Assembly: GCA_946409635.1 (NCBI GenBank)
Contig: CAMJXD010000010.1
Location: 1 to 47,724, forward strand
DNA length: 47,724 bases
Direction: 5' to 3'
DNA from: an uncultured Prevotellaceae bacterium
Lineage (GTDB): Bacteria; Bacteroidota; Bacteroidia; Bacteroidales; Muribaculaceae
Shown here: positions 16,925-25,209 of the stretch, in pieces
Numbering within the stretch: position 1 is the first letter of the stretch
Layout: each line of letters opens with the position of its first letter
Position numbers and translations under genes: made by a program
The notes under the pieces: model-generated
What the model was told of the DNA's origin: nothing
Seen by the model: only the letters and a program-made list of their open reading frames with translations
Database searches by the model: none

Positions 16925-16986
16925 TCATTATTTTTCCCCATTTATAATTTCAAACTTCATTTTTTCTTTTTTTCCTTTTTGAGATT

Positions 16987-18864
16987 ATGAGAAGTGACTA
17001 TGATGTCATCGTTGTGGGTGCCGGCCATGCCGGTTGTGAGGCTGCCTGTGCTGCTGCCCGATTGGGGTCATGCACGCTGCTCATCACCATCGACATGAAC
17101 AAGATCGCTCAGATGAGCTGCAATCCTGCAGTGGGTGGCATCGCCAAGGGACAAATCGTGAGAGAAATTGACGCCCTGGGGGGACAGATGGGTATAGTCA
17201 CCGACCGCAGCAGTATCCAGTTCCGCATGCTCAACCGCAGCAAGGGCCCCGCCATGTGGAGCCCGCGTTCACAGTGCGACCGCCAGCAGTTCATCCTGCA
17301 CTGGCGCGAGACGCTGGAGAACACCGACAACCTGTACATGTGGCAGGATTCGGTCAACGCTCTAGTCATCGACGGTGGGGTAGTGACAGGTGTAAAAACA
17401 GCCTTGGGCCTCACCTTTAATGCCCGCGCGGTGATTCTCACTGCCGGCACTTTTCTCAATGGACTGATGCACGTCGGCCCGGTAAAGACGCCCGGCGGAC
17501 GGGTGTCGGAACCCGCAGCAACAGGCATTACCGAGCAACTAGTTGCTCATGGCATCAAAGTCGGCCGCATGAAAACGGGCACGCCGCCGCGTCTCGATGA
17601 ACGCACAATCGACTTCTCGCAGTGCATCATCCAGGAGGGGGAACACGATTTCCATCACTTCTCTTATCTGCCGCAGGTGGCATCTCAACTGCCGCAGCGG
17701 CCTTGCTGGATCGTGCACACCAATGAGCAGGTGCACGAAATCTTGCGTCAGGGGCTGCCTCAATCGCCGCTCTTCAATGGCCAGATCACCAGCATCGGCC
17801 CCCGCTATTGCCCCAGCATCGAGACCAAGATCGTGACCTTTGCCGACAAGACTTCTCACCAGCTCTTCATCGAGCCCGAGGGCGCCACGACCCACGAGAT
17901 GTATCTCAACGGATTCTCGTCGTCGTTGCCCTGGCAGGTCCAGATCGAGGCGCTCAAGCAGATTCCCGCCCTGCGAGATGTGCATGCTTTCCGCCCCGGC
18001 TATGCTATCGAGTATGACTTCTTTGACCCCACTCAGCTGTATCACACGCTCGAGTCCAGGGTAATCAAGAACCTCTATCTCGCCGGCCAGGTCAACGGTA
18101 CAACCGGCTACGAGGAGGCAGCGGGCCAGGGCTTGATTGCCGGTATTAATGCTCACCAGCGCATCACGGGCGGTGAACCCTTCACGCTGGCTCGCGACGA
18201 GGCTTACATCGGTGTGCTCATTGACGACCTGGTGACCTGTGGCGTGGACGAGCCTTATCGCATGTTTACCTCGCGTGCCGAGCATCGCATCCTGCTGCGA
18301 CAGGACGATGCCGACATGCGGCTCACCGAGAAAAGCTATCGGCTTGGACTGGCGACCCGCGAGCGCTATGACCTCATGACCGCCAAGCGTGAGCAGATGG
18401 AACGCCTCACCGCCTTCTGCCGCGACTACACCGTCAAGCCGGCTGTCATTAACCCCATGCTTGAGGGTAGGGGACTGTCGCCCTTGACTCAGGGCCAACG
18501 GTTGCACGACTTGCTGCTACGTCCTCAACTGAGCATGACTGTCCTGGCCGAGTCGTTGCCCGAACTGCAACAACGCATCGCCGACCTTGACGCCGACCGC
18601 CGTGACGAGATTGTCGAGGCCGCCGAGATAGCCGTCAAGTATCGTGGCTATATCGAGCGCGAAACGGCCATTGCCGAGCGGGTCTCACGCCTTGACAATG
18701 TCACCCTCAAGGGAAAGTTTGACTACTCCCAGATTCGCCAACTCTCAACCGAGGCGCGACAGAAGTTGCAGGCCATCGACCCCGAGACAGTGGGGCAGGC
18801 CTCGCGCATCCCCGGCGTCTCGCCCAGTGATATCAACATTCTGCTCGTATTGTTGGGCAGATAG
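16987..18864 (+). CDS. mnmG: tRNA uridine-5-carboxymethylaminomethyl modification enzyme MnmG (GidA)
   Basis: The 625-residue protein is full length for MnmG. It opens with the FAD-binding Rossmann motif VVGAGHAGCEAACAAARLG, then has the family signatures CNPAVGGIAKGQIVREIDALGG, VKTPGGRVSEPAATG, MKTGTPPRLDERTIDFS, GYAIEYDFFDP and AGQVNGTTGYEEAAGQG. The C-terminal helical domain (IRQLSTEARQKLQAIDPETVGQAS, split landmarks QLSTEARQKL and IPGVSPSDINILL) binds MnmE. With MnmE it installs the cmnm5 group at U34 of several tRNAs, using FAD, NADH and methylene-tetrahydrofolate. A perfect parS site starts 2 nt after its stop codon. mnmE is not in the window. Confidence 0.97.
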   Translation: MRSDYDVIVVGAGHAGCEAACAAARLGSCTLLITIDMNKIAQMSCNPAVGGIAKGQIVREIDALGGQMGIVTDRSSIQFRMLNRSKGPAMWSPRSQCDRQQFILHWRETLENTDNLYMWQDSVNALVIDGGVVTGVKTALGLTFNARAVILTAGTFLNGLMHVGPVKTPGGRVSEPAATGITEQLVAHGIKVGRMKTGTPPRLDERTIDFSQCIIQEGEHDFHHFSYLPQVASQLPQRPCWIVHTNEQVHEILRQGLPQSPLFNGQITSIGPRYCPSIETKIVTFADKTSHQLFIEPEGATTHEMYLNGFSSSLPWQVQIEALKQIPALRDVHAFRPGYAIEYDFFDPTQLYHTLESRVIKNLYLAGQVNGTTGYEEAAGQGLIAGINAHQRITGGEPFTLARDEAYIGVLIDDLVTCGVDEPYRMFTSRAEHRILLRQDDADMRLTEKSYRLGLATRERYDLMTAKREQMERLTAFCRDYTVKPAVINPMLEGRGLSPLTQGQRLHDLLLRPQLSMTVLAESLPELQQRIADLDADRRDEIVEAAEIAVKYRGYIERETAIAERVSRLDNVTLKGKFDYSQIRQLSTEARQKLQAIDPETVGQASRIPGVSPSDINILLVLLGR

Positions 18865-18865
18865 A

Positions 18866-18881
18866 TGTTCCACGTGAAACA
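18866..18881. promoter_or_regulatory. parS site (ParB-binding palindrome)
   Basis: TGTTCCACGTGAAACA is an exact match to the parS consensus of chromosomal ParB/Spo0J proteins. It lies between mnmG and apt. Such sites bind ParB for origin segregation and normally cluster near oriC. parA and parB are not in the window. Confidence 0.9.
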
Positions 18882-18908
18882 ATATTAACATAAAATACTG
18901 ATTTACAG

Positions 18909-19442
18909 ATGAATAATCAAGAATTAGAACGAGTAAAAAGTGTGGTGCGCAACGTGCCCGATTTTCCTGTTCCTGGCATTCAGTTCAAGGACTTGACCAC
19001 GGCTTTCAAGGACCCTGAGGCCCTGCGTATCATGGTCGAGGCTTTGACCGACCTGTATCGTGATGCCGGCGTGACCAAGGTCGTGGGCATCGAAGCCCGC
19101 GGTTTTATTGGCGGCTCCATCCTGGCCACTCAGCTGGGTGCCGGTTTCGTGCCCCTGCGCAAGCCGGGCAAGCTGCCCGCCCAGGTCATCCAGAAGTCCT
19201 ACACCAAGGAGTATGGTACCGACACCATCGAGATCCACAAGGACGCCATCACGCCCGACGACGTCGTGGTCATCCACGACGACCTGCTGGCCACCGGCGG
19301 CACGATGCTGGCAGCCTATGAACTGGTCAAGTCGATGAGCCCCAAGAAGGTGTACATCAACTTCATCTGCGACCTGGCCGACCTGCATGGTCGTGAAGTG
19401 TTCCCGCCCGACGTCGAGATCACTTCGTTGTTCACCTTCTAG
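18909..19442 (+). CDS. apt: Adenine phosphoribosyltransferase
   Basis: The 177-residue protein has the length and motifs of Apt: FPVPGIQFKDLTT near the N-terminus, VVGIEARGFIGGSILA, the flexible-loop region PLRKPGKLPAQVIQKSY, and the PRPP-binding motif VVVIHDDLLATGGTM (about 117-131). It salvages adenine and PRPP to AMP in the cytoplasm. It follows mnmG after 44 nt, a gap that includes a parS site, and uvrC follows after about 50 nt, so these genes are probably co-transcribed. Confidence 0.97.
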   Translation: MNNQELERVKSVVRNVPDFPVPGIQFKDLTTAFKDPEALRIMVEALTDLYRDAGVTKVVGIEARGFIGGSILATQLGAGFVPLRKPGKLPAQVIQKSYTKEYGTDTIEIHKDAITPDDVVVIHDDLLATGGTMLAAYELVKSMSPKKVYINFICDLADLHGREVFPPDVEITSLFTF

Positions 19443-19495
19443 CACAGGACGGCATTTAGCCCTATGGGTCTGATAGAGACTTGCCCAGCGACAGG

Positions 19496-21352
19496 ATGGC
19501 CATGACCGACGAACTCAAACTCAAGTTATCGTTGCTCCCCGATGAGCCCGGCGTTTACCGCTACCGCAATCGGGAGGGCACGATCATCTATGTGGGCAAG
19601 GCCAAAAACCTCAAGCGCAGGGTCAATTCCTATTTCAACCGCGAGCACGCATCGGTGAGAACGACTATGCTCGTGCGCAACATCGTTGATCTGGAGTATA
19701 CTGTCGTCAATACCGAGGAGGAGGCCCTGGACCTGGAGAACGCCCTGATCAAGGAGTACCAGCCGCGCTACAACGTGCTGCTCAAGGACGACAAGAGCTA
19801 CCCCTGGATATGTGTGTCGGGCGGACTGTATCCGCGCGTGTATATCACGCGCGACGCGCGGGCTAGGGGAGACCGCTACTATGGGCCTTATCCCCGCACC
19901 GAGGTCGCCAAGGTGCTCATCGACACCATCCGCCAGATTTACCCGTTGCGCACTTGCCGCCTGGTTGTTTCACGTGAAACAATTGAGGCCGACAAGCACC
20001 GCCTGTGCCTGCAGTACCACATCCACCGTTGTGAAGGGTGCTGCAAGGGCCTGGTGAGCCCCGAGCGTTATGGGGAGTACATCAGCGAGATACGCCAGAT
20101 ACTCAACGGCGACACCCACCAGCTGATGGACCTGCTCATGCAGCAGATGCAGCAACTGGCCAGCGAACTGCGCTTTGAGGAGGCCGAGGTGCTCAAGCGG
20201 CGCTACAAGCTGCTGGAGCACGTGCGCCGTCGCTCAGTCATCGTCAGTCCCACGATTCACAACATCGACGTGTTCGGCCTGCTGCGCGACGACGATGCGG
20301 CATGGGTCAACTACATGCACATGCGGGGTGGGGCAGTGGTGCAGTCCTACACCCTTGAATACCGCCTGTCGACACGCGACGAGACCGATGCCGAGATCAT
20401 GTCGATGGCCATCGCCGAGGTCCACAAGCGCTTTGCCGAGACCTATGCCAGCGACCGCGTGACCGAGGTCATGGTCAATGTCGAGCCCGATGTCGAGTTT
20501 GCGGGTCTCACGTTCACCATCCCCCAGCGCGGGGATAAAAAGAAGCTACTTGACATCGCCGTCAAGAACGCGACCCAGAAGCGCACCGACCGCCTGCGCA
20601 TGATGGAGAAACTCAATCCCGAGCAACGCACCACGCGCACGCTCACCACCATGCAGCGCGACCTGCGGCTGGCGGTATTGCCTCGACACATCGAGTGCTT
20701 CGACAACAGTAACATCAGCGGATCGACACCCGTGGCATCGTGTGTAGTGTTCCGCAATGCCAAGCCGGCCAAGAAGGAGTACCGCCACTTCAACATCAAG
20801 ACCGTGGAGGGCGCCGACGACTTTGCCTCGATGCGCGAGGTGATTAACCGCCGCTACAGCCGCCTGGTCGAGGAGGGGCAGGACTTGCCCCAGTTGCTCA
20901 TCGTGGACGGTGGCAAGGGCCAGGTGACGTCGGCTCTCGAGGCGCTTGACGAGATAGGCCTGCATGGCCAGATTGCCGTCGTGGGCATTGCCAAGCGCCT
21001 CAACGAGGTCTATTTTCCCGGCGACAGCGTGCCGCTCTACATCGACAAGAACAGCGAGTCGCTGCACGTGATTCAGCGCCTGCGCGACGAGGCCCACCGC
21101 TTTGCCATCACCTTCCACCGCAACCAGCGCAGCAAGGGGCAGGTACACAGCGCCCTCGACGACATCCCCGGCATCGGGTCCAAGACCCGAACCCTGCTGC
21201 TCAAGCAATTCAAGTCGCTCAAGCGCATCAAGCAGGCTGGTGAGCAAGAACTAGCAGCCGTGGTGGGCCCGGTCAAGGCCAGGGCGCTGGTGGCTGCGCT
21301 GCAGGGCGAGCAAGGCGACCAAACCGTTAATCCAGAACCCCCGAACCCATAA
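19496..21352 (+). CDS. uvrC: Excinuclease ABC subunit C
   Basis: The protein has about 618 residues from the first ATG at 19496; a second ATG at 19502 is equally plausible and a TTG at 19481 less so. The GIY-YIG nuclease domain is at the start (GVYRYRNREGTIIYVGKAKN, NLKRRVNSYF), the UVR domain is near 205-240 (ASELRFEEAEVLKRRYKLL), then the UvrC RNase H-like endonuclease domain (IECFDNSNISGSTPVAS, LLIVDGGKGQV) and a C-terminal tandem HhH (DIPGIGSKTRTLLLKQF). With UvrA and UvrB it makes the dual incisions of nucleotide excision repair. A perfect 18-bp parS palindrome is embedded in the coding sequence, where it encodes VSRET. Confidence 0.97.
   Translation: MAMTDELKLKLSLLPDEPGVYRYRNREGTIIYVGKAKNLKRRVNSYFNREHASVRTTMLVRNIVDLEYTVVNTEEEALDLENALIKEYQPRYNVLLKDDKSYPWICVSGGLYPRVYITRDARARGDRYYGPYPRTEVAKVLIDTIRQIYPLRTCRLVVSRETIEADKHRLCLQYHIHRCEGCCKGLVSPERYGEYISEIRQILNGDTHQLMDLLMQQMQQLASELRFEEAEVLKRRYKLLEHVRRRSVIVSPTIHNIDVFGLLRDDDAAWVNYMHMRGGAVVQSYTLEYRLSTRDETDAEIMSMAIAEVHKRFAETYASDRVTEVMVNVEPDVEFAGLTFTIPQRGDKKKLLDIAVKNATQKRTDRLRMMEKLNPEQRTTRTLTTMQRDLRLAVLPRHIECFDNSNISGSTPVASCVVFRNAKPAKKEYRHFNIKTVEGADDFASMREVINRRYSRLVEEGQDLPQLLIVDGGKGQVTSALEALDEIGLHGQIAVVGIAKRLNEVYFPGDSVPLYIDKNSESLHVIQRLRDEAHRFAITFHRNQRSKGQVHSALDDIPGIGSKTRTLLLKQFKSLKRIKQAGEQELAAVVGPVKARALVAALQGEQGDQTVNPEPPNP
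19966..19981. promoter_or_regulatory. parS site inside uvrC
   Basis: TGTTTCACGTGAAACA is a perfect parS palindrome; with one more pair on each side it is 18 bp (19965-19982). It lies in frame within uvrC and encodes VSRET. It is 1.1 kb from the site after mnmG. Two exact 16-mers this close are not expected by chance. Confidence 0.92.
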
Positions 21353-21364
21353 CCAGTGATAAAG

Positions 21365-22234
21365 ATGACTATGAAGAAGTTGGTGATATTTGGTAATTCC
21401 TATCAGCAGGACGATGCTTCCAGGGTGATTGCACTGCTGGAGAGCCTGCGTGCCCGCAATCTTGAGGTAGCTGTCGAGGCCCACTACCTGCGCTTCCTAT
21501 ACGGTGGCACTACGGCCGGATTCCCCTCGTTTGACGCTAGCCAGGTGCCCGATGCCGACATGGCTCTGTCGCTGGGCGGTGACGGCACGTTCCTGACCAC
21601 GGTGATGTGGGTGTCGCGCCATGGAGTGCCCATCCTGGGCATCAATCTGGGCCATCTAGGCTACCTGACGGCCTGTTGTCTGGACGAGAGCACCGAGGTG
21701 ATAGATGATGTGCTGGCCGGCAACTACCGCATCGAGCAGCGCACGATGCTGCAGGTCGAGTGTGACGCGGTCGAGATAGAGCACCCCTGGGCGCTCAACG
21801 AGGTGGCCATCCTGCGCCACGACACTTCGTCGATGCTCGACATGGACACACGACTGCGCAACCGCGCTCTCACCGTTTACCGGGGCGACGGCCTCATCGT
21901 GAGCACCCCGACGGGCTCCACGGCCTATAACATGAGTGTGGGCGGACCTATTCTGGAGCCCACCACGTCATGTCTGGTGCTGTCACCCATCTCGCCGCAC
22001 TCGTTGACGATGCGTCCGCTTGTCGTGCGCGACGACAGTGAGATTGTGGTGTGCACCCACTCCAGGGGCACGCACTACGAGGTGAGTATCGACGGCGAGG
22101 TGACATTGTGCCCCAACGGCTCGGCGCTGACCATCAAGCGCGCTCCCTATTGCGCCCGAGTGGTCCAGCGCGAGGGCAACAACTTTGCCGCTACATTGCG
22201 CCAGAAGCTCCTGTGGGGCACCGACAAGCGCTGA
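21365..22234 (+). CDS. nadK: NAD kinase
   Basis: The protein has about 289 residues (ATG at 21365; ATG at 21371 also possible; GTG at 21356 unlikely). It carries the family motifs: VIFGNSYQQDD at the start, the ATP/NAD-binding LGGDGTFLTTV, ILGINLGHLGYLT, WALNEVAILRHD and the glycine-rich STPTGSTAYNMSVGGPIL. It phosphorylates NAD to NADP in the cytoplasm. It starts 12 nt after the uvrC stop codon and ends the plus-strand run that begins with ybeY. Confidence 0.96.
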   Translation: MTMKKLVIFGNSYQQDDASRVIALLESLRARNLEVAVEAHYLRFLYGGTTAGFPSFDASQVPDADMALSLGGDGTFLTTVMWVSRHGVPILGINLGHLGYLTACCLDESTEVIDDVLAGNYRIEQRTMLQVECDAVEIEHPWALNEVAILRHDTSSMLDMDTRLRNRALTVYRGDGLIVSTPTGSTAYNMSVGGPILEPTTSCLVLSPISPHSLTMRPLVVRDDSEIVVCTHSRGTHYEVSIDGEVTLCPNGSALTIKRAPYCARVVQREGNNFAATLRQKLLWGTDKR

Positions 22235-22263
22235 TCGCTCCCGTCACAGGCCCTGGTAAAGAT

Positions 22264-22302
22264 CAAGACGGTGACCTCCTCATAGTGGATGTCACCGTCT
22301 TG
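22264..22302. terminator. Hairpin terminator between convergent genes
   Basis: CAAGACGGTGAC (22264-22275) pairs perfectly with GTCACCGTCTTG (22291-22302) over a 15-nt loop, 29 nt after the nadK stop and 26 nt before the end of the converging glycosyltransferase gene. It lacks a clear T-run on either side, so the terminator role rests on position. Confidence 0.55.
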
Positions 22303-22327
22303 AATCTTCTGTGTCCCTTGAGCTCTT

Positions 22328-23470
22328 TTACTCCTGGTAGAGCCTGCGGTGCATGAGCACCGAGCGGTAGATGTGTATCATGTGATCGGCCAGGATCTTG
22401 CCGGTGAAGCGTTCGCTGTTTTCCCTGGCGGCACGCAACACGTTGTCCCTGGCGCCCGGCGTCTCGAGGATGTCGCTCAACTGGTCGGCACCGTCCTGGA
22501 AACCATTGTAGTAGATGGCGCCGTCGCCGCCCATTTCCCGGGCCTTGGCCGAGTCCTTGCAGATGACCAGTCCACCCGTGCGCTGGGCATTGATGAGCTT
22601 GTACAGGTCGCGAGCGCGATCGGTGTTGGGGATGATAACGGCTTGGGCCATGCGCACGACGGCGGTGATGTCGGCGTGATGCACCTTGTCCACTTGCTTG
22701 AAGCGGTGGAAGATGTGCAGGTCGTGGGCTTTCTCCTTGATGACGTTGTCAAAGTAGTCGGTCCTGTAACCCAGCAGCACGATCGAAATCTTGCGGTCGT
22801 GCAGCTCGTGCAACAGCTTCATGGCCTCCTCGAGGTTGTCGTCGCTGTTCATGCGCCCCTTGTAGAGGATGAACTTCTCGGGCAAGTGGTATTTTTCGCG
22901 CAGGATGTCAAACATGTTCTCGGGCACCGACTCGTCACAGCCCTCATAGAAGCAGGGGTACACGACCTCCACATTGTCAGGGTTCACGTGATAGTGGTCG
23001 ATGATGAGCTGGCGGTCAACCTCGTTCAGGGCGATGACGCGCTTGGCAAACTTGCACGCCTTGCGGGCGCGGCGCTGCATGAGCATGCGCTGAATCCAGC
23101 CTGAGGCACTGCGGTACAGCGGGTCGGTCATGGTAAACACGGTGGGGAAGTTGCTGCCGTTGAAGCCCGAGGCCAGGCCGTCGTCGATGCCGTGGAAGGT
23201 GTTGACACCGTGGGCCTTGGCCGAACGCACGATACCGTTAGAGACATACCACCGGTTCTTGTTGTGGATGTGGTTGCGCGGGAATTTCACGCGCACGCTG
23301 TCCTCGTTGAAGATGGTGGTCAGTCGCTTGTTGTGTTCGTTCTTGGGCGAGTAGAGGATATAATAGTTGTCGGGATAGTGTGTGGCCAGAGCCTTGATAA
23401 GGATGCGTCCGTAATAAGACGTATCATTATTCTCCATGATAATCTTGCGGCCACCGTAACCTACTACCAT
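22328..23470 (-). CDS. Glycosyltransferase, GT4-like
   Basis: The 380-residue protein resembles GT-B family 4 enzymes: an N-terminal MVVGYGGRKIIMENNDTSYYG glycine region (first strand and acceptor loop), the hinge near FILYKGRMNSDDNLEEAMKL at about residue 210, and a C-terminal Rossmann half with ISIVLLGYRTDYF and AVIIPNTDRARDLYKLINAQ. The classical EX7E donor motif is degenerate here, with aspartate in place of the first glutamate region, so activity and donor are uncertain. No sugar-nucleotide or export genes adjoin it. A TAATTTTG promoter box lies about 73 nt upstream. Confidence 0.82.
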   Translation of the reverse strand: MVVGYGGRKIIMENNDTSYYGRILIKALATHYPDNYYILYSPKNEHNKRLTTIFNEDSVRVKFPRNHIHNKNRWYVSNGIVRSAKAHGVNTFHGIDDGLASGFNGSNFPTVFTMTDPLYRSASGWIQRMLMQRRARKACKFAKRVIALNEVDRQLIIDHYHVNPDNVEVVYPCFYEGCDESVPENMFDILREKYHLPEKFILYKGRMNSDDNLEEAMKLLHELHDRKISIVLLGYRTDYFDNVIKEKAHDLHIFHRFKQVDKVHHADITAVVRMAQAVIIPNTDRARDLYKLINAQRTGGLVICKDSAKAREMGGDGAIYYNGFQDGADQLSDILETPGARDNVLRAARENSERFTGKILADHMIHIYRSVLMHRRLYQE

Positions 23471-23542
23471 AATCGTCGATTTTTATTCTTGTCGTTATTA
23501 ATTCCAGTTAATGACTCATACATGTCACTTGATGACAACTTG

Positions 23543-23550
23543 CAAAATTA
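23543..23550 (-). promoter_or_regulatory. -7 box for GT4-like gene
   Basis: TAATTTTG on the minus strand matches TAnnTTTG, about 73 nt upstream of the start codon. I see no clear -33 TTTG. Confidence 0.35.
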
Positions 23551-23604
23551 GCATGATTTTTTGATTTTATGCCGAGTTTTGGCCTATTTTTTGGCTATTT
23601 AGCT

Positions 23605-23612
23605 TAACTTTG
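23605..23612 (+). promoter_or_regulatory. -7 box for DUF4923-like lipoprotein gene
   Basis: TAACTTTG matches TAnnTTTG and sits 18 nt before the ATG at 23631. The nearest upstream TTTG (23578-23581) is 23 nt away, slightly more than in the other promoters here. Confidence 0.45.
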
Positions 23613-23630
23613 TCCCAAAACTAGACAGAT

Positions 23631-24239
23631 ATGAGACGCATTTTCACCATTTTGTGTGCCATGGCGCTGCTGGCATCTTGCTCCACGGCGCGCAGCAATC
23701 AGGCTAGGGTAGGGGACCTGCACCCCGACGACGTGTTTACCATTACCGACCAGGACATCGCCAGCGAGACCGAGCGCATCAACGACCTGATCAAGGGCGA
23801 GTGGAGTTACAGCGGCCCGGCTGTCGACGTCAGCGGCAAGAACCTGCTGGCCGGCATTGGCAAACCTCTTGCCAAGGGCAAGCTCAAGGGCAAGCTCAAG
23901 CAGGCCTACAAGAAGATAGGCCTGGACAAGGCCAGGCCCATGTTCACCTTCAACCGCGACGGCACGTGCTCCATCAGGCTGCTGGGCGTGAGTGTCAATG
24001 GCGAGTATAACTACAACCCCACGCTCGACCAGCTCAGCGTCAGGTGGCACGGCGTGCCCATCAATTCCCGCATCAAGCGCGATGGCAAGAAGAAACTGCG
24101 CATCACCTTTGAGGCCGACAAGCTGTTGAGGCTGCTCTCGCTCTTCAGCCGGGTGAGTGACAATTCGGGCCTCAAGGCGCTGTCAACCCTGCTCGACAAT
24201 TACGAGGACATCATGGTGGGCTTTGAGCTCAAGAAGTGA
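23631..24239 (+). CDS. DUF4923-like lipoprotein
   Basis: The 202-residue protein has a short lipoprotein signal (MRRIFTILCAMALLASC). The mature part contains LIKGEWSYSGPAVDVSGKNLL, a lysine-rich segment (KGKLKGKLKQAYKKIGL), and two beta-rich motifs, FTFNRDGTCSIRLLG and LRITFEADKLLRLLSL. The layout (GxWxYxGPA, basic middle, FTFNxDGT) matches the DUF4923 family of Bacteroidales lipocalin-like proteins. The function is unknown. It is a single-gene unit bounded by a promoter box and a strong terminator. Confidence 0.82.
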   Translation: MRRIFTILCAMALLASCSTARSNQARVGDLHPDDVFTITDQDIASETERINDLIKGEWSYSGPAVDVSGKNLLAGIGKPLAKGKLKGKLKQAYKKIGLDKARPMFTFNRDGTCSIRLLGVSVNGEYNYNPTLDQLSVRWHGVPINSRIKRDGKKKLRITFEADKLLRLLSLFSRVSDNSGLKALSTLLDNYEDIMVGFELKK

Positions 24240-24258
24240 GTCCCTATCGGCATTGACC

Positions 24259-24302
24259 ACACAGGAGGGAACCCTGGCCTGAGCCGGGATTCCCTCCTGT
24301 GT
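24259..24302. terminator. Bidirectional hairpin terminator
   Basis: A perfect 13-bp outer stem, ACACAGGAGGGAA (24259-24271) with TTCCCTCCTGTGT (24290-24302), encloses an inner stem (CCTGGC/GCCGGG with one G-U). It lies between convergent genes ending at 24239 and 24319. T-runs are absent. Confidence 0.7.
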
Positions 24303-24318
24303 AGTGTAGCTCGCGCCC

Positions 24319-24939
24319 TTATCGGCGGGGCGGCTGGCTCATCTGGCGCTTGCCCTCGTTGACGGCCTGCTTCTTGGTCATCATGCCGCCATGGTTGCTG
24401 CGGCCAGGCTGACTCTTGCTGGTGTTGCTCACCCCGGGCTGCATGCTCCCCATGCCGGGCTTGGGCTGCGACTTGCTCGTGGGAGCACCAAAGGTGCGCC
24501 CGTTGTATGCGCTGTGGTCAAAGTAGCGGTTGGAACCCTTATAGACCTGGTATCCGGGAGGGGCTGCGCGGTAGAAGCGGTCCTTGGGATAGCGGCTATA
24601 GATGCTGAAGACAAACTTCTTGTTCTCCCACGACACGGGGCGATAGAAGTATTCCTGCTGCAAGTAGTACTGGTACTGTGACGGTGAGAGCACATACCTG
24701 AGTTCGTTGTTGCGGCGGGTCCAGAAGGTGCCGAAGATGTCATCATACACGTCCAGGCACATGATGTAGTCCATATTGATCTCAAACACGGCATTGTACT
24801 GGTCGTCGCTCAGTCCAAGTTCGTAGGCCATCTTGTCGGTCAGGAAGAATGCCTGGTCGCGGGCCGACTTGTAACTCATCGCGTTGGCGGCTGCCCCCAG
24901 GGTCAGCACGGCCACCATTGTCAGGATAAAGCGTTTCAT
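24319..24939 (-). CDS. Secreted Bacteroidales protein of unknown function
   Basis: The 206-residue protein has an Sec signal peptide (MKRFILTMVAVLTLGAAANA). The mature N-terminal half, MSYKSARDQAFFLTDKMAY followed by ELGLSDDQYNAVFEINMDY, is helical and recalls LTXXQ-type periplasmic proteins in its spacing, though I would not assign that family. The middle is rich in tyrosine and arginine (FYRAAPPGYQVYKG). The last ~60 residues are low-complexity Gly/Ser/Pro/Lys/Met, probably disordered. I recognise similar proteins as conserved hypotheticals in Bacteroidales. It has its own promoter. Confidence 0.75.
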   Translation of the reverse strand: MKRFILTMVAVLTLGAAANAMSYKSARDQAFFLTDKMAYELGLSDDQYNAVFEINMDYIMCLDVYDDIFGTFWTRRNNELRYVLSPSQYQYYLQQEYFYRPVSWENKKFVFSIYSRYPKDRFYRAAPPGYQVYKGSNRYFDHSAYNGRTFGAPTSKSQPKPGMGSMQPGVSNTSKSQPGRSNHGGMMTKKQAVNEGKRQMSQPPRR

Positions 24940-24979
24940 AGTGCGTATGTTTTAAGTCGTTATTAATTGTTTGTTGTCT

Positions 24980-25011
24980 CAAAATTAGTCCAAATCATGA
25001 ATGACTGCAAA
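24980..25011 (-). promoter_or_regulatory. Promoter for the secreted unknown protein
   Basis: On the minus strand TAATTTTG (24987-24980) and TTTG (25011-25008) are 20 nt apart, a full match to the Bacteroidota -7/-33 pair. The predicted leader is about 35 nt. Confidence 0.6.
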
Positions 25012-25196
25012 TTTTTTAGACAAAGATTCATAAATACTAGACTAATCACCCCTGAATCTGCATATCCCGTGCCACCCGATGCATTGATGTGGCCTTGAGG
25101 CATACAAGGCCGCCGTTAGAGCCGATTTCATAGACAAAAGGCGGCTTTTACCTGTTTTTTAGGCCTCGTTTCCTATGGGGTTTCGGGGTTTATTAG

Positions 25197-25204
25197 TACT
25201 TTTG
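25197..25204 (+). promoter_or_regulatory. -7 box touching the GH3-like start codon
   Basis: TACTTTTG ends only 5 nt before the ATG at 25210. If transcription starts about 7 nt after the box, the mRNA would be leaderless or nearly so. No TTTG is visible at -33. Confidence 0.4.
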
Positions 25205-25209
25205 CCGCT

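Noticed and set aside
25109-25149. GCCGCC/GGCGGC stem followed by TTTT as a small-RNA terminator
   Set aside because: The stem is only 6 bp with a 25-nt loop and there is no promoter or conserved body that I can see upstream.
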